A stretch of 47,527 nucleotides of DNA from Sphingobacteriaceae bacterium UBA2059 (GCA_002332615.1 DDAL01000008.1:418861-466387); one strand, 5' to 3'; positions 35,573 through 44,128 are shown, numbered from the stretch's first letter. The notes: generated by a model from the letters alone, not told the origin. Translations and numbers: made by a program.

Positions 35573-36652
35573 CTAAACTTTCTCTTTTTTAAGAACTTTC
35601 AGGATCGCGGGTTTCAGAACCGTTATCATCCTGTAAAAGCCAAGGTCGTTTGGGTGTACGCCATCGATAGTCCCTTCATGATCGGTGCCAAGTAAATTAT
35701 CAGCAGGAACGTAATAAAGCTTCTTAATTCCTTTGGCCTTTAGCTTGTGGTACTCTGATCTGAAGTTTTCATTTTGTTGCTTTACATTCAGCGCAATGGT
35801 GGTATCCCAGTTACCTGATTCTCTTACTATGCTTTCAACCATAATAACGGGCTTTTCCGGATGCCTTGTACGGATTGCATTGACCAGATAGGCGGTACGC
35901 TCTTTAATTTGCAGCGGCGTGGAGTTTGGTACACAATCGAGAATAAACGCATCCGCATCGGCATTTGCCACCACATCAGCCACGCTTTTTTCCATTTTAG
36001 CACTTCCGCTCATCCCCATATTTATAAAGCTGTATCCAGTCATTCGCGATAACATAGCAGGATAGGCTAAGCCCGGCCTGCTGGCCGATGCTCCCTGGGT
36101 AATGCTCGAGCCGTAAACAAGTACCCTTTTATTAAAGGGATTATCCATGCTGATAAAAGAGCTCGCAGGGTCTAAACCAAGTTGCAGGCTTTTGGTTTCA
36201 TCATACAAGGGGAGGTAGAGCAGGCACTCTTTTTCTTCCCCGCTCATGTTTTTTACTAGAACCGATTCGCTGCACTCCTGGCCCGGTATACCCGATCCGG
36301 CGTAGACCCATTCATTCTTTGATTTAATATAAAGATCTAGGCCCTTATTAACTACTGAAGTTAAATTGGCCAGACCCTTTGAACCTGTAACACACCATTT
36401 GGCTGCTATAACCGTGCTGTTAGTTTTAAATGCAACAAACAAGCCTGCCGCATTGGTTAACAGGTTTTTTACCCGGGGCGGCATATCCGTATACCTGGAG
36501 GTATCTAAACGATGAAAGGTATGGCTTTGCTCAATTTTACCTTGTATCTGTTCTGCGCTTATAGGATAGTAGATAAGCGTTGGCTGAGCACTTGTACTAA
36601 GTGAAACTATAAAAAATAGCAGGAATAGAATAGCAGGACTGCATATGTTCAT
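35573..36652 (-). CDS. Secreted SGNH/GDSL-family hydrolase with N-terminal beta domain
   Basis: A 359-residue exported protein (signal peptide MNICSPAILFLLFFIVSLST, SAQ cleavage). Residues ~30-165 form the jelly-roll domain often paired with SGNH_3 esterases ('LLTNAAGLFVAFKTNSTVIA'). The hydrolase follows: block I 'LVYGSSITQG' with S183 as likely nucleophile, block II 'NMGMSGSAKM' (G213), block III 'ILDCVPN' (N243) and block V 'DGVHPNDLGF' with D330 and H333. It probably removes acetyl or other acyl groups from glycans. The neighbouring genes do not reveal the substrate. Similar two-domain esterases are common in Bacteroidota glycan loci. Confidence 0.88.
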   Translation of the reverse strand: MNICSPAILFLLFFIVSLSTSAQPTLIYYPISAEQIQGKIEQSHTFHRLDTSRYTDMPPRVKNLLTNAAGLFVAFKTNSTVIAAKWCVTGSKGLANLTSVVNKGLDLYIKSKNEWVYAGSGIPGQECSESVLVKNMSGEEKECLLYLPLYDETKSLQLGLDPASSFISMDNPFNKRVLVYGSSITQGASASRPGLAYPAMLSRMTGYSFINMGMSGSAKMEKSVADVVANADADAFILDCVPNSTPLQIKERTAYLVNAIRTRHPEKPVIMVESIVRESGNWDTTIALNVKQQNENFRSEYHKLKAKGIKKLYYVPADNLLGTDHEGTIDGVHPNDLGFYRMITVLKPAILKVLKKEKV

Positions 36653-36844
36653 TTGGGATAATTTTAATCACAGGATGAAAAAAACACCAAGTTAGTAAAT
36701 TTGATAAGCTTCCGTATTGTTTTCTATGTAACCAAGAAGAAGGAAGTGCCCCCGATAGCCAATATGCAGCCGGTTTGATGAGCACGGCTATGCCTTATTC
36801 TTTTACTTTTAAACGATCAGGATATTTAATAGTTACTTTGCGTT

Positions 36845-37258
36845 ATGCAAATGATGCCCAAGTCCTTTCTTTACATAAGCATACTCTTTTTTTGCAGCCT
36901 GCTGGCCGGCTCTTGCACCAGCAATGACCGCCTGCTATATGGCTCCTGGCAGTATATAGGCCTGGAAAGCCCTCACCAGAACCCACCGGAGGTTACCCCC
37001 GAGGCTGAAGTAAAAGAGGCCAACGCATCTATAACTTTCGCTAAGGACGGAACTTTTACCATACTATGGGCAGATACCGTATTGTCCAAAGGCACCTTTA
37101 AGGTAGAGAGCGACCTTATACGCATTACCGAGCAGCTGCCCGGCAATAAAACCAGAAGCTTTCCTTTTATTATAAAAAAGCTTGACGAAACGACCCTCGT
37201 TTTTGAGACTGCCCGGCGGGATGCGGTACGCGTTACAGCGGTGCGTAAGGCCGGCTAA
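36845..37258 (+). CDS. Lipocalin-like lipoprotein of unknown function
   Basis: A 137-residue protein with signal peptide and lipobox (LLAGSC). The mature part starts 'SNDRLLYGSWQYIG' and then alternates beta strands: 'ASITFAKDGTFTILW', 'GTFKVESDLIRITEQ', 'TLVFETARRDAVRVTAVRK'. The G-x-W near the start and the 'F…DGTF' strand suit the lipocalin-like family common in Bacteroidota lipoproteins. The first ATG (36845) is followed by ATGs at 36851 and 36854; a TACTTTG box ends only four bases before the first one, so a later start is possible. Function is unknown. Confidence 0.65.
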   Translation: MQMMPKSFLYISILFFCSLLAGSCTSNDRLLYGSWQYIGLESPHQNPPEVTPEAEVKEANASITFAKDGTFTILWADTVLSKGTFKVESDLIRITEQLPGNKTRSFPFIIKKLDETTLVFETARRDAVRVTAVRKAG

Positions 37259-37382
37259 TGCCTTGATAGAAGCAAGGATAAAATGCGTTTACAAGCTCCA
37301 ATGCATTGAGGAGGCTCACTGTCAAAGGCTGGCTAATGCCTTAATAAGTAAAATAATAAGGTACATTTGCAAGCTCAAAAGC
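37249..37382 (+). repeat. Imperfect 56-bp direct duplication (78-bp period)
   Basis: Copy 1 is 37249-37304 and copy 2 is 37327-37382, aligned without gaps with about 40 of 56 identities. The ends are best conserved (GGCYGGCTAATGCCTT and TTTRCAAGCTC). Copy 1 begins inside the stop-codon region of the lipocalin-like gene; copy 2 contains the TACATTTG -7 box and runs up to the DUF4271 start. Confidence 0.65.
37362..37369 (+). promoter_or_regulatory. -7 box TACATTTG before the DUF4271-hemD pair
   Basis: TACATTTG matches the TAnnTTTG consensus exactly and lies 23 bases before the DUF4271 start, inside the second copy of the 56-bp duplication. Confidence 0.5.
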
Positions 37383-37392
37383 TTAGTCGTAA

Positions 37393-38385
37393 ATGACTGT
37401 TAAACGTATTGTATTTATTTTCATTCTATGTTTAAACAGCCTGCTTGCCAGCGCCCAGGCCGATAGCGCAGTTGCAGAGGGAAGTCCTGTTAGAAAGCAG
37501 GCCGTAAGCTCCTACAGGCTAAAGCGGCAGCAGGTGCGCGATTCGCTTAGCCTCGCGCGTGCTCGGGCAGTTGCATCGTACGATTCGCTTATTAAAGCTC
37601 CCATAGCACCTCCGCAGACGGGCCGCCCAAACAAGTTTATGGATAGCCTTGTGAAAGCAAATACTGTGGACAACATGGATATTGAAGGCTGGAAAAAGAA
37701 GTTTAAAACAACTATGCAAGCGTCCGAATATGGAGAGCCGCTTGCAAAAGGGCCCATGTGGATAGTACTGGTAACTTTTTTTATCATCATAAGCTTTGCA
37801 GTTTTACGCTATTCTTTTCCGGGCCAGGTGAGTTTGCTGGCCGAATCTTTTTTTAGCGACCGGGTACTTTCTCAAATCAACAAGGAAGAAGATTTTTTTA
37901 ACTCCTGGCCTTTTATCTTTTATTACATCCTCTTTAGCTTTACCATAGGTTTGAGCCTTTACGAAGCAGGCCGGCAGCTGCATTTTAACGCCCTTTACGA
38001 AGGGTTTGGCCTGTATGCACGTCTTAGTGTTCTTGTACTGCTTTTGTACACAGGCAAAACCATGTTTATAAAACTGCTTGCATTTATATTTAATCTGCAA
38101 AAGCCAGGCAGGGTCTATAATTCCATACTCCTTATTGCCTATTTTAACTTTTCCCTCGTATGCCTGCCGCTCACAATTGCCATGGTTTTCGCTCCCGACC
38201 GGTATGCCGTATACTTCATTGTACTGCTGGCCATAGCGGGCATTTTGATATTCATCATTCAGCTTATCAGGGCTTTAAAAATTATAATGACAAAGTATAG
38301 GTTTCAGATATTCTATTTATTTATCTATCTTTGTGCGCTCGAAATCTGCCCTTTGCTGGTTTTATGGAAAGCCCTCAGGTTTTAA
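37393..38385 (+). CDS. DUF4271 membrane protein
   Basis: A 330-residue protein with an N-terminal signal peptide (to 'ASAQAD'), a charged ~90-residue periplasmic stretch ('YRLKRQQVRDSLSLARARA') and about six membrane helices from residue ~120 onwards. It carries the family region 'SQINKEEDFFNSWPFIFYYI'. This is the family that in Bacteroidota regularly precedes uroporphyrinogen-III synthase. The function is unknown; the constant partnership suggests a link with heme synthesis or membrane assembly. The C-terminus lies eight bases before the preferred hemD start, and other hemD starts would overlap it. Confidence 0.85.
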   Translation: MTVKRIVFIFILCLNSLLASAQADSAVAEGSPVRKQAVSSYRLKRQQVRDSLSLARARAVASYDSLIKAPIAPPQTGRPNKFMDSLVKANTVDNMDIEGWKKKFKTTMQASEYGEPLAKGPMWIVLVTFFIIISFAVLRYSFPGQVSLLAESFFSDRVLSQINKEEDFFNSWPFIFYYILFSFTIGLSLYEAGRQLHFNALYEGFGLYARLSVLVLLLYTGKTMFIKLLAFIFNLQKPGRVYNSILLIAYFNFSLVCLPLTIAMVFAPDRYAVYFIVLLAIAGILIFIIQLIRALKIIMTKYRFQIFYLFIYLCALEICPLLVLWKALRF

Positions 38386-38393
38386 AAATCGAT

Positions 38394-39161
38394 ATGCAAT
38401 CAACCAAAGCAAGAAAGACTAAAGTAAAAGACATACTTATTACTTTACCCAAGCCCGAAAGCGATAAATCACCTTACTTTGACCTGGCTAAGAAATACAA
38501 TGTAAAGATTGATTTTCGCTCGTTTATACACATAGAAGGTGTATCTGCCAAGGAGCTGCGTAAGGAAAAGGTAAATCTGCCCGTCTATACGGCCATTATT
38601 TTAACCAGCCGCAAAGCGGCCGATCATTTCTTCAGGGTATGTGAAGAAATGCGCTATGAGGTGCCTACCGACCTGAAGTACTTTTGCCTTACCGAGAATA
38701 TTGCGCTCTACCTGCAAAAGTACATCCAGTACCGCAAGCGTAAAATATTTTTCGGCAAGCAAAGTCCCGCCGATCTTGCTGAAGTTATTAAAAAGAATGC
38801 CAGGGAAAGGTTCCTCTATCCCTGCTCTGACGTAGCGACTGAAGATATTCAGAATGTTTTGCAGGAGCAGGGCTGCGATTTTACCCCGGCAGTACTGTTT
38901 AGAACAGTAAGCAGCGATCTGTCTGACCTTACCGAGGTTTTTTACGACGTTATCGCCTTTTTCAGCCCTTCGAGTGTACAGTCTTTGTTTAAAAACTTTC
39001 CCGACTATAAGCAAAACAATACCCGCATTGCAGCCTTTGGGTCAAGTACTCAAAAAGCCATAGAAGAACACAATCTGGTACTGGACATTCCGGCGCCTAC
39101 ACCAGAGGCTCCAAGTATGATTATGGCAATAGAACAATACCTGAAACAGGTAAATAAGTAG
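38394..39161 (+). CDS. hemD: Uroporphyrinogen-III synthase
   Basis: A ~255-residue two-domain cytoplasmic enzyme that cyclises hydroxymethylbilane to uroporphyrinogen III in tetrapyrrole synthesis. The sequence 'KDILITLPKPESDKSPYFDL' is the usual Bacteroidota start region, followed by 'IILTSRKAADHFFRV' (the first domain), 'FLYPCSDVATEDIQNVLQEQ' and 'VIAFFSPSSVQSLFKNF' (the S-P-S motif near the substrate site). ATG 38394 gives the family-typical MQSTKARKTKVK start; ATG 38364 would overlap the DUF4271 gene by 22 bases and cannot be excluded. The gene forms a pair with DUF4271. Confidence 0.85.
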   Translation: MQSTKARKTKVKDILITLPKPESDKSPYFDLAKKYNVKIDFRSFIHIEGVSAKELRKEKVNLPVYTAIILTSRKAADHFFRVCEEMRYEVPTDLKYFCLTENIALYLQKYIQYRKRKIFFGKQSPADLAEVIKKNARERFLYPCSDVATEDIQNVLQEQGCDFTPAVLFRTVSSDLSDLTEVFYDVIAFFSPSSVQSLFKNFPDYKQNNTRIAAFGSSTQKAIEEHNLVLDIPAPTPEAPSMIMAIEQYLKQVNK

Positions 39162-39207
39162 AACTAAGGCTACACAAAGAAAACACACTATTGCCATACA
39201 GCGGCGA

Positions 39208-39224
39208 GCGAACAAAGGGTTCGC
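39208..39224. terminator. Weak hairpin between convergent hemD and uvrC
   Basis: GCGAAC and GTTCGC form a 6-bp stem with a 5-base loop in the 66-base gap between the convergent genes. It is short and has no T-run, so the terminator role is tentative. Confidence 0.35.
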
Positions 39225-39227
39225 AGT

Positions 39228-41066
39228 TTACAGGTTTAGCGGTCTATCCTGCTCCTGCCCCAGAAAGTAAGTGGTTAAAGCCTGCATTTGTTTGGTATTT
39301 ATAATTGTAAGCAGCTCTTCTGCGGAGGCTTCTTTTATTTTTTTTACCGACTTAAAATGGCTTAAGAGCTTTTGAGCCGTGAGGGGGCCAATGCCCGGGA
39401 TGTTGGTAAGCTCGGTTGCCAGGGTTGCTTTATTTCTTTTTTGCCTGTGAAAGGTAATGCCGAAGCGGTGCGCCTCATCCCTCAGCTGCTGAATGATTTT
39501 AAGTGTTTCCGATTTTTTATCCAGGTATAAAGGGTAGGGGTCGCCCGGATAGAAAAGTTCTTCCAGCCGCTTGGCAATGCCAATGATGGTGAGCTTATTT
39601 TCAATGCCCAGCAGCTTCAGGCTTTTTACCGCAGCCGAAAGCTGCCCTTTGCCTCCGTCAATTACCACCAGTTGCGGAAGCTCGCTTCCTTCGTCCAGCA
39701 TGCGCCGATAACGCCTGTATACAGCCTCCTCCATGGTTGCAAAATCATTGGGCCCTTCAACCGTTTTTACGTTAAAGTGCCGGTAATCTTTTTTTGAAGG
39801 CTTGGCATCCTTAAACACCACGATGGCCGAAACCGGAAACTTGCCCTGGAAGTTTGAATTGTCAAAACACTCAATATGGCGCGGCAACTGATTGAGGCGC
39901 AGGTCTTTCATCATTTGAGTAAGCAGGCGCTCGGTGCGTACTTCGGGGTTGAGCTTATAATACTGATCTATCTTTTCGCGGCGGAAGAACGATACATTCT
40001 TTTGCGAAAGCTCCAGCAGTTTTTTCTTTTCGCCCATACGCGGCACGGTAAACTTAATACCCTCGCTTTCTACATCAAGCTCAAAAGGAACAATAATTTC
40101 GCGCGAAGTACTGTTAAACCGGTTCCTGAATTCGGAGATGGCAAGGCTTAACAACTCCTGATCTGTTTCGTCGAGTTTCTTTTTAAGTTCAAGGGTTTGG
40201 GTTTGAATAACGGTGCCATTCATCACCTTTAAAAAGTTAACAAAAGCATACTGACCCTCGGAAGCTATGCTAAATACATCAACATCGGTAATTGAGGAGT
40301 TAACGATGGTCGATTTGCTTTGATACTTATCCAGCAGTTCGTACTGCCGCTTAAGTCTGTGAGCCTGCTCAAAATCAAGATCGGCTACGGCCTTATCCAG
40401 CGCTTCTTTTACATTGCGCATTACGGCACCTATCTTGCCACTCAGTATATCGCGTATATTATCAATATTCCGGTTATAATCATCGGCCGCCTGCAGTGCC
40501 TCGCAGGGGCCTTTACAATTTCCTATCTGGTACTCCAGGCATACCTTAAACTTGCCAGCCTCAATGTTTTCCTTGCTAAGCGCAAGATTGCAGGTGCGCA
40601 GCGGATAGATTTCGTTTACCAGATCAAGAATGTTGTGCATCATGCTTACCGAGGCATAGGGGCCAAGGTATTTAGACCCGTCTTTAACAATGCGCCGGGT
40701 CCAGTAAATGCGCGGAAAAGGCTCGTTCTTAATAACAATCCAGGGGTACGTCTTGTCATCCTTGAGCATGATGTTATACCGGGGCTGATGTTTTTTTATA
40801 AGGCTGTTTTCGAGCAGCCAGGCATCAATTTCGGTATCAACTATGGTAAAGGTTATGTTGCATATTTTGCTTACCAGCACCTGTGTTTTACTGTTGGTGC
40901 GGTAGCTGTCCTTATTAAAGTAAGAGCTTACACGGTTCTTAAGGTTTTTCGCCTTTCCTATATAAATAAGTTCGCCGGCCGAGTTCCAAAACTGGTATAC
41001 CCCTGGCCGCTTAGGTATATTTTTTAGTGCCTCCCTGTAATCAAAGCTTTGCTCATTAGTGCCCAT
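39228..41066 (-). CDS. uvrC: Excinuclease ABC subunit C
   Basis: A 612-residue protein with the complete UvrC plan. The N-terminal GIY-YIG nuclease reads 'RPGVYQFWNSAGELIYIGKA', followed by 'NLKNRVSSYF'. A cysteine-containing linker follows ('RTCNLALSKENI', 'CLEYQIGNCKGPCEAL'), then a UVR motif ('DLDFEQAHRLKRQYELLDKY'). The RNase H-like nuclease domain comes next ('IECFDNSNFQGKFPVSAIVV', 'PQLVVIDGGKGQLSAA'), and C-terminal helix-hairpin-helix repeats include 'LTNIPGIGPLTAQKLLSHF'. It makes both incisions in nucleotide-excision repair with UvrA and UvrB. It ends 66 bases from hemD (convergent) and starts 17 bases after the penicillin-binding protein gene on the same strand. Confidence 0.97.
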   Translation of the reverse strand: MGTNEQSFDYREALKNIPKRPGVYQFWNSAGELIYIGKAKNLKNRVSSYFNKDSYRTNSKTQVLVSKICNITFTIVDTEIDAWLLENSLIKKHQPRYNIMLKDDKTYPWIVIKNEPFPRIYWTRRIVKDGSKYLGPYASVSMMHNILDLVNEIYPLRTCNLALSKENIEAGKFKVCLEYQIGNCKGPCEALQAADDYNRNIDNIRDILSGKIGAVMRNVKEALDKAVADLDFEQAHRLKRQYELLDKYQSKSTIVNSSITDVDVFSIASEGQYAFVNFLKVMNGTVIQTQTLELKKKLDETDQELLSLAISEFRNRFNSTSREIIVPFELDVESEGIKFTVPRMGEKKKLLELSQKNVSFFRREKIDQYYKLNPEVRTERLLTQMMKDLRLNQLPRHIECFDNSNFQGKFPVSAIVVFKDAKPSKKDYRHFNVKTVEGPNDFATMEEAVYRRYRRMLDEGSELPQLVVIDGGKGQLSAAVKSLKLLGIENKLTIIGIAKRLEELFYPGDPYPLYLDKKSETLKIIQQLRDEAHRFGITFHRQKRNKATLATELTNIPGIGPLTAQKLLSHFKSVKKIKEASAEELLTIINTKQMQALTTYFLGQEQDRPLNL

Positions 41067-41083
41067 TCAGCGTTCCTTAGTTT

Positions 41084-43351
41084 TTATTCAATATCCTCTA
41101 CCGATTTTTCGGTAGGCGCAGGTGCGCTCGCAGCGGCAGTACTATCGGCCGGTGCAGGACTTGGAGCGGCATAAGCATCGCAATTAAGGGTAATTGAAAT
41201 TCCGCCCTTCGGAGGCTCAAAGTCGCCTTTGCTATACTTAAGAGTAGGGTCGGCATACACCTTTTTCATGTAGATGGCGAAAATGGGCAGCGCTGTATTG
41301 GCTCCGCCACCCTGACGGGTAGTGGGGAAGTGAATGGCGCGCTCTTCGGCCCCCGTCCACACGCCGGTAACAAGCTGCGGGGTAATGCCAATAAACCAGC
41401 CGTCGGAGTTATTTTGGGTGGTACCCGTTTTTCCTCCGATAGGATTTTTAAGATTGTACTTAAACTGTATGCGGCGGCCGGTGCCTCTTTGCACCACACC
41501 CTTAAGCATATCGGTCATGGCATAGGCGGTTTGCTCGTTCATGGCAACTACCACCCGCGCCTTTGGTTCGTATATTACAGTACCGTTGCGGTCTTCAATG
41601 CGTGTTATGTAATTAGGCTCAATCCATACACCATGGTTTACAAAAGCCGAGTATGCACCTACCATGTCAAAAAGCGAGGCATCAAAAGAGCCCAGCGAAA
41701 TGGCCGGAAAAGGCTCCAGATTAGGCGACCGTATACCCATTTTTTTAATAAGGGTTACCACAGCGGTAGCTCCAACCTGCTTCATCAGATAGGCTGTAAC
41801 ATAGTTTTGCGAATAAGCCAGCGCGCTTTTAAGCGTTATATAGCCCGAAATGGGCTTGCTTTGCGAAGGGGTCCATCCATCAATGGTCACCGGATAGTTG
41901 GGCGCACTGAAGCAAGGAGAGAAGCCCTGATTTTCAATAGCAACGGCATAGGTAAAAGGCTTGGCGGTAGAGCCCACCTGGCGTGTGCGCATTTTAACCT
42001 GATCATACTTAAAGTGCTCAAAGTTTATACCGCCCACCCAGGCACGCACAAAGCCTGTGTGTGGCTCCATAGACATTACGGCATTTCTAAGCATCAGCTT
42101 ATAATACTTAATGGAGTCCATAGGGGTCATGGTTTTTTCAATCTCGCCCTTCCAGCTAAAAATGGTCATTTTTACAGGCGTATTAAAGCTCTTTCTTATC
42201 TCTTCATCGCTCAGGCCGCTGTCTTTTAAGTTACGGTAGCGGTCGGACCGCTTCATGCCCTGCTCCAGGAGCTTGGCCGCCTCTCCTTTAAACGGATTGC
42301 TGTATTTCCATATGCTGCTAAACTCGCTTTGCAGGGTTTTCATGTATTCGCGCTGCGCCTGCTCGGCATGACGCTGCATGCGCGAGTTTATGGTTGTGTA
42401 TACCTTAAGCCCGTCGCGGTCAAGATCGTATGGCGTACCGTCGGCCTTTACCCGGTTTTGCTCCTGAAATATCTTTTGAACCTCTTTTTTTAGCACAGCT
42501 CTAAAGTAAGCTGCCTGACCCTCGTTATGATTATTGGGCTTAAAAGACAGCACCAGCGGCTTTTGCTTTAAATCCGATGCTTCCGGATTGGAGAGAAAGC
42601 CGGCAATACGCATACGCTCCAGCACCGTATTGCGGCGTGCCAGCGAACGGTTGGGGTTGCGCACCGGGTTGTACATAGAGGGGCCCTTAAGCATACCCAC
42701 CAGTACGGCAGCCTGCTCGGGGTTAAGCTTGTCGGGGGTGGTATTGAAATAGGTTTGCGCAGCCGATTTTATGCCAAAGCTGTTATACGAACCAAAGTCT
42801 ACCGTGTTTAAATACATGGTAATAATTTCTTCTTTGGTATAATTGCGCTCCAGCTTAATGGCGATGATCCACTCCTGCAGTTTTTGAATAAACCGTTTCC
42901 AGAAACTCCTGGCGCGGCCTTCTTCCTGAAACATATTAAGCGCCAGTTGCTGTGTAATGGTGCTGGCACCCTGCTTGCGTCCTACCAGATTGTAAAATAT
43001 GATGGTAAATGTGCGCTTAAAGTCTATGCCCGAATGGCTGTAAAAACGCACATCTTCGGTGGCAATAAGGGCATTAACAACGTTGGGCGATATCTGGTCG
43101 TAACGCACGTTGGAGCGGTTTTGCAAATAATAAGAGCCCAGTATAACACCATCATCCGATATAACGTCGGATGCAAGGTTACTCTTGGGATTTTCAAGGT
43201 CGCGAAAGGAGGGGAGCGACCCAAATAAACCCAGCCCTATGGCAAATAAAAGGATAATGCCAAAAGCAATACACCCTATAATTACTTTCCAGAAGGTAAC
43301 GGTATAGCGATGAATATCATCGTTTGTTAAGCGGTCTTTTCGTTCACTCAT
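41084..43351 (-). CDS. Class A penicillin-binding protein (PBP1A type)
   Basis: A 755-residue bifunctional peptidoglycan synthase. A single membrane helix at ~20-45 is followed by the GT51 glycosyltransferase: 'ATEDVRFYSHSGID' with E99, 'QGASTITQQLALNM', 'KLERNYTKEEIITMYLN' and 'GMLKGPSMYNP'. The transpeptidase has the SxxK serine S461 (STAKPF), S514-Q-N516 and 'KTGTTQ' at 641-646. It polymerises and crosslinks glycan strands in the periplasm. The C-terminus is Ala/Pro/Ser-rich ('AYAAPSPAPADSTAAASAPA'). uvrC follows 17 bases downstream on the same strand. The 512 bases upstream of its start carry no gene. Confidence 0.96.
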   Translation of the reverse strand: MSERKDRLTNDDIHRYTVTFWKVIIGCIAFGIILLFAIGLGLFGSLPSFRDLENPKSNLASDVISDDGVILGSYYLQNRSNVRYDQISPNVVNALIATEDVRFYSHSGIDFKRTFTIIFYNLVGRKQGASTITQQLALNMFQEEGRARSFWKRFIQKLQEWIIAIKLERNYTKEEIITMYLNTVDFGSYNSFGIKSAAQTYFNTTPDKLNPEQAAVLVGMLKGPSMYNPVRNPNRSLARRNTVLERMRIAGFLSNPEASDLKQKPLVLSFKPNNHNEGQAAYFRAVLKKEVQKIFQEQNRVKADGTPYDLDRDGLKVYTTINSRMQRHAEQAQREYMKTLQSEFSSIWKYSNPFKGEAAKLLEQGMKRSDRYRNLKDSGLSDEEIRKSFNTPVKMTIFSWKGEIEKTMTPMDSIKYYKLMLRNAVMSMEPHTGFVRAWVGGINFEHFKYDQVKMRTRQVGSTAKPFTYAVAIENQGFSPCFSAPNYPVTIDGWTPSQSKPISGYITLKSALAYSQNYVTAYLMKQVGATAVVTLIKKMGIRSPNLEPFPAISLGSFDASLFDMVGAYSAFVNHGVWIEPNYITRIEDRNGTVIYEPKARVVVAMNEQTAYAMTDMLKGVVQRGTGRRIQFKYNLKNPIGGKTGTTQNNSDGWFIGITPQLVTGVWTGAEERAIHFPTTRQGGGANTALPIFAIYMKKVYADPTLKYSKGDFEPPKGGISITLNCDAYAAPSPAPADSTAAASAPAPTEKSVEDIE

Positions 43352-43551
43352 AGACTATGTTCAAACATCAGTAGCAGTGGCTCTTGCCTTTGCCTTGTGC
43401 TGCAAAGATAAGCAGTAGAATGTATAAAGTATACAGGCCTTTCTATTTAGGAGCTGCCCGTATCATTAGGGGTTACTTACTAGTGTCGTGTACCGGCAGC
43501 GCGCCCTGCAGCAAGGAGACCTGCGGTACTTCGCTTCGTAGTGAAGCCGGC

Positions 43552-43584
43552 ATGTATCCGGGATGTATCCATGATGTGTCCATG
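43552..43584 (+). repeat. Three direct 11-bp repeats ATGTRTCC-nnG
   Basis: ATGTATCC at 43552, ATGTATCC at 43563 and ATGTGTCC at 43574 are spaced exactly 11 bp apart, each followed by GGG or ATG. One helical turn per unit is the pattern bound by OmpR/PhoB-type regulators. The array lies between the divergent PBP and ATP synthase genes. Confidence 0.55.
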
Positions 43585-43847
43585 TTTTTAGCGGATACAG
43601 TATGCATGCATACCGTGCAGGGCAGGGAAGCATGTGCTGCCTGTGCCGTATCAGTGGGCCCGTAATCATCCGCTCATAGGAATGCTGAAGCAGAGCAGGC
43701 TTCAGCGCCTGCCTCAGAGAGACGCTGGCAGCGCTGCCTTAAGAGTGTAGGTTAATACCGGAGGCCCATAGCATGACCCGCACAGCTGTTGTTACAGCGG
43801 GGCCTTTAGGGTACGTTTATGCCATTTTTCTTTTAGAAACTCATTTC

Positions 43848-43855
43848 TATCTTTA
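43848..43855 (+). promoter_or_regulatory. Possible -7 box (TATCTTTA) for the ATP synthase operon
   Basis: TATCTTTA resembles TAnnTTTG and ends eight bases before the atpZ/I start. The wider TATCTTTACG also precedes the GH97 operon at 7296. No -33 element is visible. Confidence 0.4.
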
Positions 43856-43863
43856 CGTTATAT

Positions 43864-44127
43864 ATGGAAGACAAAAAAGAAGACTTTGAGGGCGAAAGCT
43901 ATAAGCAGGACGATTACGAAAAAAATCGACCCGTGCTGTATAATTATAGCTATTACGGGATGCTGGGCTTTCAGATGATAGCTGTTATAGGCGCTTTTGC
44001 CTTTATCGGCTATAAAATTGACGAAGGCCGCCCCGGGCGAACGCCCCTTTATACCGCTTTGCTTAGCCTGGCAGGTGTACTGTGTTCGCTGTACCTGATT
44101 TTACGTGGCCTTAAAAAAAAGATGTAA
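43864..44127 (+). CDS. AtpZ/AtpI family ATP synthase accessory protein
   Basis: An 87-residue inner-membrane protein with a charged N-terminus and two helices ('MLGFQMIAVIGAFAFIGYKI' and 'LYTALLSLAGVLCSLYLILR'), with 'DEGRPGRTPLYT' between them. This matches the short AtpZ/AtpI proteins that open ATP synthase operons and help to assemble the c-ring or carry Mg2+/Ca2+. It is the first gene of the operon and its stop is one base from the GTG start of the next gene. Confidence 0.85.
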   Translation: MEDKKEDFEGESYKQDDYEKNRPVLYNYSYYGMLGFQMIAVIGAFAFIGYKIDEGRPGRTPLYTALLSLAGVLCSLYLILRGLKKKM

Positions 44128-44128
44128 A

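Larger units (their letters stand above)
43352..43863. other. Gene-free, hairpin-rich intergenic region
   Basis: The 512 bases between the divergent penicillin-binding protein and the ATP synthase operon hold no recognisable gene; a 93-codon ORF here has Cys-rich, family-less sequence. Instead there are several inverted repeats: 43490-43529 (GTACCgGCAG with CTGCGGTAC), 43554-43598 (GTATCCG with CGGATAC), 43684-43706 (GCTGAAGC with GCTTCAGC), the palindrome GGCAGCGCTGCC at 43727-43738, and AGGCCC/GGGCCT at 43762-43805 enclosing GCTGT-TGTT-ACAGC. The G+C content appears above that of the flanks. It could encode a structured RNA, hold control sites, or be decayed sequence. Confidence 0.45.

Noticed and set aside
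43384..43665. 93-codon ORF in the region upstream of the ATP synthase operon
   Set aside because: Cys-rich, low-complexity translation without signal, domain or neighbour logic. It lies over inverted repeats, so it is better explained as structured non-coding sequence.
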